A stretch of DNA of 64,000 nucleotides from JAEUJM01 sp041918615 (GTDB taxonomy: Bacteria > Actinomycetota > Acidimicrobiia > Acidimicrobiales > DATDAH01). The notes beneath the pieces were generated by a model. That model was not told the DNA's origin, made no database searches, and worked only from the letters and a program-made list of their open reading frames with translations. The stretch's first letter is position 1. Each line of letters starts with the position of its first letter. The stretch lies in assembly GCA_041918615.1 (NCBI GenBank), contig JAYRVH010000007.1, positions 186,001 through 250,000 on the forward strand, written 5' to 3'. Below are positions 1 through 7,982 of this stretch, in pieces. The translations under genes were made by a program, and so were the position numbers.

Positions 1-1056
1 CGCGGGGGTGGGCGGCGGCGCCGAGAGGATGCGAAGGTTCTTCTTCGCGGACAGGACCGCCAAGGCATCGTCGTCGAACGACGGGGCGACGACCACCTCG
101 GTGAACACGGGGGCAAGGGCCTCGGCAAGTGCGACGGGGACGGTGCGGTTGACCGCGACGATCCCACCGAACGCCGAGGTGGTGTCGCAGGCGTGGGCGC
201 GCTCGTAGGCGCTGGTGATGTCGTCGCCGACGGCCACCCCGCACGGGTTGGCATGCTTGATCACCGCGACCGCCGGCTGATCGCCGAGGCCGTGGACGAG
301 CCGCCACGCGGCCTCGGTGTCGTACAGGTTGAGGTAGGAGAGCTCCTTCCCGCCGTGCTGGACGGCGCCGTCCCACCATCCCGATCCGTAGGTGTGCCGG
401 TACCGCGCGCCGACCTGGTGCGGGTTCTCGCCGTAGCGGAGGTCCTGCACCCGGTCGAGGGCCAGGTGAAGCGTGGCCGGCAGCGGATCGTCGAGGGTCG
501 ACCGCTCGTCGAGCCAGTTGACGATGGCGGCGTCGTAGGCCGCGGTGTGGGCGAACGCGGCCCGGGCCAACGCCCGGCGGGTGGCGGCCGAGACCTCGCC
601 CGAGGACCGCAGCTCGCCGAGCACCAGCGGGTACGAGGCGGGCTCGACGACGATCGTCACGTGGTCGTGGTTCTTGGCCGCGGCCCGGACCATGGTGGGC
701 CCGCCGATGTCGATCATCTCGACGGAGGGCTCCGCAACGAAGGGATAGAGGTTGCTCACGACGAGATCGATGGGACCGATGCCGTGGTCGGCCAGGTCGG
801 CCAGGTGCTCGGGCTTGGCGCGGTCGGCCAGGATCCCGCCGTGGATCTTGGGGTGCAGGGTCTTGACCCGGCCACCGAGCATCTCGGGCGAGCCGGTGAC
901 CGCCTCGACCGCCAACACGGGCAGTCCGGCGTCGGCGAGCGCCGCCGCCGTCCCGCCACTCGAGACGAGCTCCCACCCGAGGTCGACCAGCCCACGGGCG
1001 AGGTCGACCAGGCCCTCCTTGTCGTACACCGACAGCAGTGCCCTCGGTGTCGGCAT
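1..1056 (-). CDS. purH: Bifunctional AICAR formyltransferase / IMP cyclohydrolase (partial, C-terminus off window)
   Basis: PurH catalyses the last two steps of de novo IMP synthesis: formylation of AICAR and ring closure of FAICAR. The ATG at 1056 opens MPTPRALLSVYDKEGL, the usual N-terminus of the cyclohydrolase (MGS-like) domain. Further family landmarks are SSGGTAAAL, GGRVKTLHPKIHGGIL and DLVVSNLYPF in the first ~115 residues, then RYGENPHQ and VIKHANPCGVAV in the formyltransferase part. 352 codons are present; the family is about 520 residues, so roughly the last third lies beyond the left edge. It sits 83 bp downstream of purN on the same strand and is probably co-transcribed with it. 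Confidence 0.97.
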   Translation of the reverse strand, partial: MPTPRALLSVYDKEGLVDLARGLVDLGWELVSSGGTAAALADAGLPVLAVEAVTGSPEMLGGRVKTLHPKIHGGILADRAKPEHLADLADHGIGPIDLVVSNLYPFVAEPSVEMIDIGGPTMVRAAAKNHDHVTIVVEPASYPLVLGELRSSGEVSAATRRALARAAFAHTAAYDAAIVNWLDERSTLDDPLPATLHLALDRVQDLRYGENPHQVGARYRHTYGSGWWDGAVQHGGKELSYLNLYDTEAAWRLVHGLGDQPAVAVIKHANPCGVAVGDDITSAYERAHACDTTSAFGGIVAVNRTVPVALAEALAPVFTEVVVAPSFDDDALAVLSAKKNLRILSAPPPTPA

Positions 1057-1139
1057 CGGCTCCTCGTCGCTCGTGACGCCCTCGTCAGCCGGGTCTCGAC
1101 GGTGGGGCCGCTCCGCTCCGCTGCTCGTCGTCACTCGGC

Positions 1140-1721
1140 TCACGTGCCCCTCGATTCGCTCAGGAGAGCGGCGTCGTCGACCACCGCCCGGATGGTTGCC
1201 GGGTAGAGCCGGCGCTCGACTTCCTTGATCCGTTCGTGGAGCGACTCGACGGTGTCGTCCGGCAACACCGGCACCGCTTCCTGCGCCAGGATGGGGCCAT
1301 CGTCGACCTCGAGGGTGGCGAGGTGCACTGTGCAACCGGTCACCGGTGCCCCCGCCGCCAGCGCGTCTTCGACGGCGTGCCAGCCCTTGAACGCAGGCAG
1401 GAGGGCCGGGTGGGTGTTGAGGATCCGGCCGGGGTAGGCCGCGTGGACCGGCTCGGCCAGGATCGTCCCGAACCCGGCCATGACCACGAGGTCCGTGCCG
1501 TGGGCCATCAACGCTTCGACGACCCGTCGGGTGTACGCCGAGCGATCGAAGGCCGAGCCGAAGTCGGTTCGCTCCACCAGGACCGACGGGATGCCGTGGT
1601 CGGCCGCCACCTGGGTAGCCCGGCATGGCCGGTCGACCAGTACGAGCGCCACCGGCAGGTCGGCGGCGAGGATCGCTTCGAGAATCGTCCCACTGCCCGA
1701 TGCCAGCACCCCGATGCGCAC
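1140..1721 (-). CDS. purN: Phosphoribosylglycinamide formyltransferase
   Basis: A 193-residue GAR transformylase, which transfers a formyl group from 10-formyl-THF to GAR in purine synthesis. It begins RIGVLASGSGTILEAI and carries the catalytic-site segments NTHPALLPAFKG (Asn and His) and GCTVHLATLEVDDGPILAQE (His and Asp). The open frame continues far upstream, but homology begins at the GTG at 1721, which gives the normal family length. The gene lies directly upstream of purH, so two purine steps share one transcription unit. The phosphate-loop serine-asparagine of the classical GSGSN segment reads GSGTI here, a mild deviation. Confidence 0.95.
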   Translation of the reverse strand: MRIGVLASGSGTILEAILAADLPVALVLVDRPCRATQVAADHGIPSVLVERTDFGSAFDRSAYTRRVVEALMAHGTDLVVMAGFGTILAEPVHAAYPGRILNTHPALLPAFKGWHAVEDALAAGAPVTGCTVHLATLEVDDGPILAQEAVPVLPDDTVESLHERIKEVERRLYPATIRAVVDDAALLSESRGT

Positions 1722-1847
1722 GGATCGCAACCTACCAGCGACCCTCCGCAGCCCACTGAACCGCCGGGCGGTCGGCACACCCGCCCGGGGCGGTGGGCTA
1801 GGTTTGCCGCGAGACGCCACCCTCCGGGGGCAGGAAGAGGAACTGAG

Positions 1848-2360
1848 ATGGAAGACAAGAAGCTGGGCACCGCCGACATCGTGGGCATCGCCTCGGTCGC
1901 GGTGTTCTTCGTCGCGACGTTCCTGCCGTGGTTCAAGGTGTCCGTGAGTGGCGACACCAGCGGCATCCTCAGCAGCGCCGACTTCCCGAGCGCCAACGGC
2001 TGGGATGCCGGGTTCTTCTGGTCGGGCTTCCCCCTGCTGCTGGGCCTCGCCATGCTCGCGCTGCTCCTGTTGCCGAAGATCGCTCCCGATGTCACGCTCC
2101 CCGACATGCCGCCGTTCGTTCCCTTGGCGCTCGGGGGCGCAGCCGCCGTGCTCGTGCTGCTCAAGTTGCTCATCGGCGCCGACGTGAACGGCGGTGGTGC
2201 CGCGGAGGCCTTCGGCGTCAGCATCGACGTGAGCCGGTCGTTCGGCATCTTCCTGGCGTTCCTCGCCGCCCTGGGCATGGCGGCGGCCGGGTTCCTCAAG
2301 ATGAAGGAGACCGGGGATGCTCCCCTGGGCGGCGGCACCACACCCCCGCAGCCCTTCTGA
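1848..2360 (+). CDS. Small four-helix membrane protein, paralogue 1
   Basis: A 170-residue protein with about four predicted membrane segments: around residues 10-28 (containing the FLPWF motif), 60-80, 90-110 and 130-150. It ends in a Gly/Pro-rich tail, GGGTTPPQPF. No enzymatic motif is visible. It resembles the next gene closely: both have FLPWF, LPLxL-type loops, VLLKLLIG, FGIFxAxLAA and an identical PPQPF end, so the pair is a tandem duplication. The ATG at 1848 follows a purine-rich AGGAAGAGG stretch. Function unknown; I do not recognise a characterised family. Confidence 0.8.
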   Translation: MEDKKLGTADIVGIASVAVFFVATFLPWFKVSVSGDTSGILSSADFPSANGWDAGFFWSGFPLLLGLAMLALLLLPKIAPDVTLPDMPPFVPLALGGAAAVLVLLKLLIGADVNGGGAAEAFGVSIDVSRSFGIFLAFLAALGMAAAGFLKMKETGDAPLGGGTTPPQPF

Positions 2361-2432
2361 TCCGCGTAGCCCTGATCCACCAACTCTGATTCCCTCAGCC
2401 CGCCTCATCCTCCCCTGACAAGAGGTACCCGC

Positions 2433-2894
2433 ATGGACCTGGACAAGCTCACGACAGGCGACAAGGTGCTCGCGGGATCGGGCATCGTGTTCCTCCTCTC
2501 CATGTTCCTGCCCTGGTTCGGCGCGGGGGGCGGGTCTCGGAACGGGTGGGACTACTTCCTGTTCGGGATGATCCCGTTCCTGCTCGTGGCCCTGGCCACC
2601 GCCGCGGTGCTCGTCACCCGCCTGGTGGACGACTTCACCATGCCCGACCTGCCACTGCCGCTCAGCCAGTTCCTCCTCATCGACGGCGGTGTGGCCGCTG
2701 CCCTCGTGCTCCTCAAGCTGCTCATCGGTGACAGCGTCGGGGCCCTCGGGTTCACCGTCGACCTCAGCCGCAAGTTCGGCATCTTCATCGCGCTCCTGGC
2801 TGCGGGCGGCGTGGCCGCCGGCGCCTTCTTGAAGATGCAGGAAGGCGACGATGCGCCGACGGGTGGCGGCTCCACACCGCCACAGCCCTTCTAG
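2433..2894 (+). CDS. Small four-helix membrane protein, paralogue 2
   Basis: A 153-residue paralogue of the preceding gene, with MFLPWFG in helix 1, VLLKLLIGD in helix 3, KFGIFIALLAAGGVAAGAFLKM in helix 4 and the same PPQPF C-terminus. AAGAGG lies at good spacing before the ATG at 2433. It is 72 bp downstream of paralogue 1 and its 3' end is overlapped by the next gene, so the three may be co-transcribed. No catalytic motif is visible. The tail Gly-Gly-Gly-Ser/Thr-Thr/Pro-Pro-Gln-Pro-Phe is probably cytoplasmic or periplasmic and is conserved between the two copies, suggesting it has a role. Confidence 0.8.
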   Translation: MDLDKLTTGDKVLAGSGIVFLLSMFLPWFGAGGGSRNGWDYFLFGMIPFLLVALATAAVLVTRLVDDFTMPDLPLPLSQFLLIDGGVAAALVLLKLLIGDSVGALGFTVDLSRKFGIFIALLAAGGVAAGAFLKMQEGDDAPTGGGSTPPQPF

Positions 2895-4308
2895 ACCCTC
2901 CCGCAGCCCGGCATTGGCGTCCATCGACCGATCGGCGGTGGAGGTGCCGCCGATCCTGCGGACCCGGCGGGCCATTGCGGCGCTCACCGCCCTGGTGCTG
3001 GCACGGGCGGCGTACTACTCCCTCCTCGGTCCCGGCTTCGTGGGCGACGAATGGAGCCTGGCCGGCGCCATGCACCTCGACGGGCACCAGGGTCGCTTCA
3101 TCCTCGAGAGCCGTCCCGGCTCGTGGCTCGTGTTCACCGCCGTGTTCTGGCTGGCCGGCCTGCACCCGTCCATGCTGTTCGCGATCGTCACCCTGCTCTA
3201 CCTGGCCGTGGTGACCGCCCTGTTCATGCTGCTCACCCGCTTCCTCGCCACCCCCACCGCCTTGGCGGTCGCCGCCATCTGGGTGCTCGCGCCCACCCAC
3301 AACACGATCACGGTGTGGGGGGCGACCACCAATTCCCTCATCGGCATGCTCCTCGGCATGGCCGGCCTCCTGCTCCTCACCCGCGGGCGGTGGCTCACCG
3401 CCGGCCTCCTCATGGCCGCGTCGGTGCTGTGCTACGAGCTCTCGACCCCCGTCCTCCTCCTCGCCGCCCTCCTCCTGCCGGCGTCCTGGCAGCTCCGTCC
3501 GGCCGAGCGGGCGGTCCGGCCCGCCGAGCGGGCGGCCCTCTTCGCGATGGTGGCGGCCGCCGCCTGGTGGTCGACCACCCACTCGGTCTACGAGGCGACG
3601 CTCCGTGTGCCGAACCCGGCGGTCCTCTGGTCGGCCCACTTCGGCAGCGGGCTGTTCGCGACGGCAGCCGTGCCCTCCGTGCTGCGATTCGCCTGCCTCG
3701 GGCTGAGCGCCGTCGGGGTCGTCGTCGGCGTCGCGTTGTGGCTCCGGGGTGACCGCGGCCGTGAGTCCGGCACCACGTTGGTGGTTGCCGGCCTCGCGGT
3801 GATGGCGATCGGGGCCTGGACCACGTTCACCCTCCCCATCGCCGCTTTCGGTGTCGTCGACCGCCTGTACGCGGTGTCCTCGATCGGCGCCGCCCTGATC
3901 GTCGTCGGCTTCATCCGGTACCTCCACGACCACTGGCCGCCGCTCGCCCCCGTCGCGGGGGTGGGCTTCGTGGCCCTGTGCCTGCTCGGGCAGGTGGTGT
4001 CACTCCGATCGTGGAGTCAGGCCGGGCAGGACTCGGTGACGCTCCTGCGGTACCTCGACCGCACGTACGAGGACGCGGGTGGCCGCCGCTTCGTGGTCGG
4101 GCCGGTCGTGCCCTCGCGCAACGGCATCTCGGGCATCTCGGGCGGTCACGCGAAATGGAGCATGTGGGTGTACTTCGATGCACGGCAGGGTTCGCTCCGG
4201 ACGGCGACGACACCGGCGGAGTTCGTGGCCCGCGAGGCGGGCGAGATCCTCGTCGACTGGTCCGACGTGTCCGCCGCCGCTGCTACCGGTTCCGGTTCCG
4301 GACGATGA
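2851..4308 (+). CDS. GT-C-like polytopic membrane protein, paralogue A
   Basis: A 485-residue protein with about ten hydrophobic segments. After the first membrane helix comes GDEWSLAG, an acidic pair in the first outer loop, as expected of GT-C fold glycosyltransferases that use lipid-linked sugars. It is clearly paralogous to the gene at 9897 (shared ALTALVLARAA, LESRPGxWL, HNTI, SVLCYEL, ESGxTLVV, DRLYA). ATG 2851 has AGGAAGG five bases upstream but overlaps the previous gene by 44 bp; TTG 2914 and GTG 2938 are in-frame alternatives without a clear ribosome site. Its stop overlaps the next start (ATGA). The likely role is sugar transfer or polymerisation at the membrane; the exact substrate is unknown. 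Confidence 0.75.
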   Translation: MRRRVAAPHRHSPSRPSRSPALASIDRSAVEVPPILRTRRAIAALTALVLARAAYYSLLGPGFVGDEWSLAGAMHLDGHQGRFILESRPGSWLVFTAVFWLAGLHPSMLFAIVTLLYLAVVTALFMLLTRFLATPTALAVAAIWVLAPTHNTITVWGATTNSLIGMLLGMAGLLLLTRGRWLTAGLLMAASVLCYELSTPVLLLAALLLPASWQLRPAERAVRPAERAALFAMVAAAAWWSTTHSVYEATLRVPNPAVLWSAHFGSGLFATAAVPSVLRFACLGLSAVGVVVGVALWLRGDRGRESGTTLVVAGLAVMAIGAWTTFTLPIAAFGVVDRLYAVSSIGAALIVVGFIRYLHDHWPPLAPVAGVGFVALCLLGQVVSLRSWSQAGQDSVTLLRYLDRTYEDAGGRRFVVGPVVPSRNGISGISGGHAKWSMWVYFDARQGSLRTATTPAEFVAREAGEILVDWSDVSAAAATGSGSGR

Positions 4309-5123
4309 GCGGATCCCCCGCCACCGGCGGCCCGTCGGTCTCACCGCGCGACGTCCGGCGGATCATCCTCGAGCAGTCCCGACGTGCCGACGTCGGCCAC
4401 ATCGGCTCGGCGCTCTGTGTGGCCGACATCGTCGCGTCGCTCTACGGCGGGGTGCTGCGGCAGGTGTCGCCCGACGACCCCGACCGTGACCGTGTCGTCG
4501 TGTCGAAGGGGCACTCGGTGCTGGCCGTCTACGCCGCGCTGCACCTGCGGGGTTGGATCGACGCCGCCACCCTCGACACGTACTGCAGCGACGGCACCCT
4601 GCTCGGCGTGCACCCCGATGCGGCGCTGGCCGGCATCGACTTCTCCACGGGATCGCTGGGACAAGGCCTGTCCTTCGCCGCCGGTGCCGCCCTCGCCGCT
4701 CGGATGCAGGGATCCGCCCGGCGCTCGTTCGCGCTGGTCAGCGATGCCGAGTGCAACGAGGGCGCGTTGTGGGAGGCGGTGATGTTCGCCGCCCACCACC
4801 GACTCGGCGGCCTCACCGCCATCGTCGACCTGAACGGCCAACAGGCCCTCGGCGACACCGACCGGGTGCTGTCGCTCGACCCCCTCGCCGACCGCTGGCG
4901 GGCATTCGGCTGGGAGGTCCACGAGGTCGATGGCCATGACCTCGCCGCGCTCGACCGCACGCTCGGCCGTCCCGCCGCGTCCACCGGCCCTCCGCTGGTG
5001 GTGATCGCGAGCACGACGTTCGGCAAGGGCGTCTCGTTCATGGAGGGCCAACTGAAGTGGCACTACTGGCCGATGTCCGAGGCCGAGTGCCGCAAGGCGC
5101 TCGAGGAGGTCGCCGTCGCGTAG
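4305..5123 (+). CDS. Transketolase, N-terminal (ThDP-binding) subunit
   Basis: A 272-residue protein corresponding to the pyrophosphate-binding half of transketolase. Landmarks are HIGSALCVADIVASLYGG, RDRVVVSKGHSVLAVYA, FSTGSLGQGLSFAAG and the ThDP/metal motif SDAECNEGALWEA followed by IVDLNGQQ, that is GD(x)...N with Ser-Asp for Gly-Asp. The ATG at 4305 overlaps the upstream stop (ATGA). The partner half follows 10 bp downstream, so the enzyme is a split alpha/beta transketolase. Its position inside a glycan cluster rather than a pentose-phosphate operon suggests it makes a special sugar or ketose building block (inference). Confidence 0.92.
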   Translation: MSGSPATGGPSVSPRDVRRIILEQSRRADVGHIGSALCVADIVASLYGGVLRQVSPDDPDRDRVVVSKGHSVLAVYAALHLRGWIDAATLDTYCSDGTLLGVHPDAALAGIDFSTGSLGQGLSFAAGAALAARMQGSARRSFALVSDAECNEGALWEAVMFAAHHRLGGLTAIVDLNGQQALGDTDRVLSLDPLADRWRAFGWEVHEVDGHDLAALDRTLGRPAASTGPPLVVIASTTFGKGVSFMEGQLKWHYWPMSEAECRKALEEVAVA

Positions 5124-5133
5124 CGGCGGGCCC

Positions 5134-6060
5134 ATGCGACACACGCTCGTTCGAACCCTGGTGGCGTTGGCCGACCGCGATCCTCGCGTCGTCCTGCTCA
5201 CCGGCGACCTCGGCTACACGGTGGTCGAGCCGTTCGCCGAGCGGTTCGCCGACCGCTTCTTCAACGTCGGGGTGGCCGAGCAGAACATGACGGGGCTCGC
5301 AACGGGCCTGGCCGAGGCGGGCTTCATCCCGTTCACCTATTCGCTCGCCCCCTTCGCGTCGCTCCGACCCTACGAGTTCATCCGCAACGGTCCGGTCCTC
5401 CACCGGCTCCCGGTCCGGATCATCGGTGTGGGAGGAGGGTTCGAGTACGGGCTCCAGGGGGCCACCCACCACGGCCTCGAGGACCTCGGCACGCTCCGGA
5501 TCCTGCCGGGGCTCGCGGTGATCGCGCCCGCAGACCCCGAGCAGCTCGCGACTGCGGTGACGGCCACCTGGGACCTGCCCGGGCCCGTCTACTACCGGGT
5601 GGGCAAGGACGAGGCGACAACCGTTCCGGGACTGTGCGGACGATTCCGCCTGGGCCGGGCCGAGGTGCTCACCGAGGGTGACCAGGTCGCGATCGTGTCC
5701 ACGGGTGCGGTCGCCGCCCAGGCTGTCGGTGCCGCCGCCGAGCTCCGGCGACAGGGGATCAGCTGCGCATCGGTGGTGGCCGCCAGTGTGAGCCCGGCCC
5801 CCGATGACGACCTCGTCGAGGTCCTCGCCCGGGTCCCGGTGGCGATCACGGTCGAGTCCCACTACGCCGTGGGGGGGCTCGGATCGCTCGTGGCCGAGGT
5901 GGTGGCCGACCACGGGCTCGGCTGTCGGGTCGTCCGACGGGGCGTGCGCATCGCTCCCGGTGGCCCGGTGGGCAGCCAGCGCTTCTTCCACCGTCTGCAC
6001 GGGCTCACGAGCGATGCCATCGTGCGCCTGGCGGTCGAGACCCTCGGCCTGGCCTCGTGA
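5134..6060 (+). CDS. Transketolase, C-terminal (pyrimidine-binding) subunit
   Basis: A 308-residue protein matching the PYR and C-terminal domains of transketolase or DXS-like enzymes. LLTGDLGYTVVEPFAERFADRFFNVGVAEQNM contains the conserved catalytic Glu of the PYR domain. GATHHGLEDLGTLRILPGLAVIAPADPEQ is also typical. The C-terminal half (about residues 180-300) is the transketolase C-terminal domain. Together with the 272-residue subunit just upstream it forms one complete ThDP enzyme. Its stop overlaps the GTG of the following glycosyltransferase (GTGA), which indicates translational coupling within the glycan operon. Confidence 0.92.
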   Translation: MRHTLVRTLVALADRDPRVVLLTGDLGYTVVEPFAERFADRFFNVGVAEQNMTGLATGLAEAGFIPFTYSLAPFASLRPYEFIRNGPVLHRLPVRIIGVGGGFEYGLQGATHHGLEDLGTLRILPGLAVIAPADPEQLATAVTATWDLPGPVYYRVGKDEATTVPGLCGRFRLGRAEVLTEGDQVAIVSTGAVAAQAVGAAAELRRQGISCASVVAASVSPAPDDDLVEVLARVPVAITVESHYAVGGLGSLVAEVVADHGLGCRVVRRGVRIAPGGPVGSQRFFHRLHGLTSDAIVRLAVETLGLAS

Positions 6061-6737
6061 CCGGTGTCTCGATCGTCCTGCCGGTGCACGACCAGGCCGA
6101 CCACATCCGCGCCGTCGTCACCGAGTACGTGGCCGCCGTGGCCGACCTGTCCCGACCATGTGAACTCATCCTCGTGCCCAACGGTTGCCGAGACGACTCC
6201 GACGCGATCTGCGCGGGCCTCGCCCGTGAGCTCGAACCGGTGCGATCGGTGTCGAGCGACCGGGCCGGCTGGGGTCGTGCCGTCCGCCTCGGCCTGGCGT
6301 CCGCCGTCGGCGACACCCTCTGCTACACCAACACAGCGCGCACCGACCCCCGCGACCTGCGCCAGGCCCTGCTCTACGCCGAGTCCCTCCCCGGTGTCGT
6401 GGTGAAGGCGAACCGCAAGATCCGCGAGGGCCGCACCCGGCGACTGGGGTCGTTGCTCTACAACCTGGAGTGCCGTGCCCTGTTCGACCTGTCGAGCTGG
6501 GACGTGAACGGGACCCCCAAGGTGTTCCCGCGATCGTGCGGCCGGCTGCTCGACCTCACCCGCGACGACGACCTGATCGACACCGAGTTCGCGGTGATCT
6601 GCCGCACCGAGGGGTACCCGATGGTCGAGCTCCCCATCTTCTCGGCCCGCCGGCACGGTGGCCGCTCCACCACCAACGCCCGGACCGCCCTACGCCTGTA
6701 CCGGGGCGCCTTCGAGCTTCGGCGTCAGTCCCGGTGA
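6057..6737 (+). CDS. Family 2 glycosyltransferase
   Basis: A 226-residue GT-A fold enzyme opening with VSIVLPVHDQADHIRAVV and LILVPNGCRDDSDA, the nucleotide-sugar binding start of GT2. The metal-binding DxD is not classical: the equivalent region reads YTNTARTDPRDL. The protein is short and has no membrane helix, so it is a soluble or peripheral transferase. A following segment, DVNGTPKVFPRS, is typical of dolichol-phosphate-mannose-synthase-like members. GTG 6057 overlaps the transketolase stop, and the stop overlaps the next GTG. It probably transfers a sugar to a lipid or glycan made in this cluster; donor and acceptor are unknown. Confidence 0.85.
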   Translation: MTGVSIVLPVHDQADHIRAVVTEYVAAVADLSRPCELILVPNGCRDDSDAICAGLARELEPVRSVSSDRAGWGRAVRLGLASAVGDTLCYTNTARTDPRDLRQALLYAESLPGVVVKANRKIREGRTRRLGSLLYNLECRALFDLSSWDVNGTPKVFPRSCGRLLDLTRDDDLIDTEFAVICRTEGYPMVELPIFSARRHGGRSTTNARTALRLYRGAFELRRQSR

Positions 6738-7945
6738 CCCCCACCGACGGCCCCTCCTCGACCGACCGGGCCTGGCGAGACCCGGTGCACGTGGCCACCG
6801 GCTGGCAGGGCGACGTCGATCCCCGCCTGCTCCAACGCAGGGCGCGGGGGCCGTTCTGGGACGTGCTCGACCAGGCCGGCGTGTCGCTGCTGGTCACCCG
6901 GGAGTACGAGCACCTGGTCGTGGCCCTCGACGCGGTCGGTGGTCGGGGCCGGGTGACCCACCTTGCGGTCCCTCACCCCTCGGGCCTCGCCGTCGACGTC
7001 GCCCGGGGCGTCGTGCACCTCGCCAGCACCCGCAACCCCAACCAGGTGATCGACCTGGCGCCCGTGGACAGCCCCGGTTGGGCCGACGACCGCGGCCGCG
7101 GGCCCCTCGTCCCGGTGCGGTCTCGGACGCTGCCGGGCCGGCTCTACCTGCACGACCTGGCCCTGGTGGGTGGCCGCCTGCACGCCAACGCCGTGGGCGA
7201 GAACAGCGTGGTGCGCCTGGCCGACGACGGCACCCACCGACGAGCGTGGAGCCCGGCGGTGCTCGACGACCACCCCGAGGGCTTCCGGCGAAACCACCTG
7301 CAGCTCAACTCGATCGCCGCCGGACGCTCCCTGGCCACGTCGTACTTCACCGCCTCGGCCGAGCGGGTGGGGCCCCGCCGTCCCGGCCACCGCAACTTCC
7401 CCGTCGACGGGCGGGGCGTGGTGTTCTCGGGCCGCTCGCGCACCCCCGTGGCCCGCGGCCTCACGCGGCCGCACTCCGCCCGCATCTCCCCCATCGACGG
7501 CCGCCTGTGGGTCGCCAACAGCGGCTATGGCCAGTTGGTCACAGTCGATGTCAGATCCCCGGCCGCCCTCCGCGGTGATGCCGAGGTCACTGTGGCCGCC
7601 CACCTGCCGGGGTGGGCGCGTGGCATCGCCCTCTGCGGGGACCTCGCCTTCGTGGGCACGTCCCGTGTGCTCCCCCGTTTCCGCCGGTACGCGCCGGGCC
7701 TCGACCCCGACACATCCGTCTGCGGGGTCCACGCCGTCGACCTGCGCACCGGCGACGTGCTGGCCAGCCTGCGGTGGCCTCGCGGCGACCAGCTCTTCGC
7801 GGTCGAGGCGCTGCCCGTGGCCTTCGCCGACGGACTGCCCGCGGGCCCCGGTCGCGGCGCGGCCCGCCGCCGGGCCCTGTTCTACGATTTCGTGCCGAAG
7901 GAACCCACGTCAGCGCAGCGGAGCGACCCGGAGCGGGAAACATGA
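6734..7945 (+). CDS. DUF4915 / TIGR03032 family protein
   Basis: A 403-residue soluble protein. The pattern RPHSARI..GRLWVANSGYGQL, LPGWARGIALCGDLAFVGTSRVL and CGVHAVDLRTGDVLASLRWPRGDQLFAVEALP matches my memory of TIGR03032/DUF4915, a beta-propeller-like family of unknown activity often found beside sulfotransferases. That fits here, because a sulfotransferase gene follows. GTG 6734 overlaps the upstream stop (GTGA). The C-terminus (PERET) ends in a short direct duplication that is repeated just before the sulfotransferase start. A role in installing or handling sulfated glycans is inferred from context only. Confidence 0.75.
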   Translation: MTPTDGPSSTDRAWRDPVHVATGWQGDVDPRLLQRRARGPFWDVLDQAGVSLLVTREYEHLVVALDAVGGRGRVTHLAVPHPSGLAVDVARGVVHLASTRNPNQVIDLAPVDSPGWADDRGRGPLVPVRSRTLPGRLYLHDLALVGGRLHANAVGENSVVRLADDGTHRRAWSPAVLDDHPEGFRRNHLQLNSIAAGRSLATSYFTASAERVGPRRPGHRNFPVDGRGVVFSGRSRTPVARGLTRPHSARISPIDGRLWVANSGYGQLVTVDVRSPAALRGDAEVTVAAHLPGWARGIALCGDLAFVGTSRVLPRFRRYAPGLDPDTSVCGVHAVDLRTGDVLASLRWPRGDQLFAVEALPVAFADGLPAGPGRGAARRRALFYDFVPKEPTSAQRSDPERET

Positions 7946-7982
7946 GCGAAGCGACGGCCCGAGCGGCCCCGGAGCGGGAAAC

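Noticed and set aside
193..1206. Long plus-strand open frame antisense to purH
   Set aside because: It mirrors the third-codon GC bias of purH; its protein is Val/Gly/Arg-rich with no recognisable motif, while the opposite strand encodes clear PurH.
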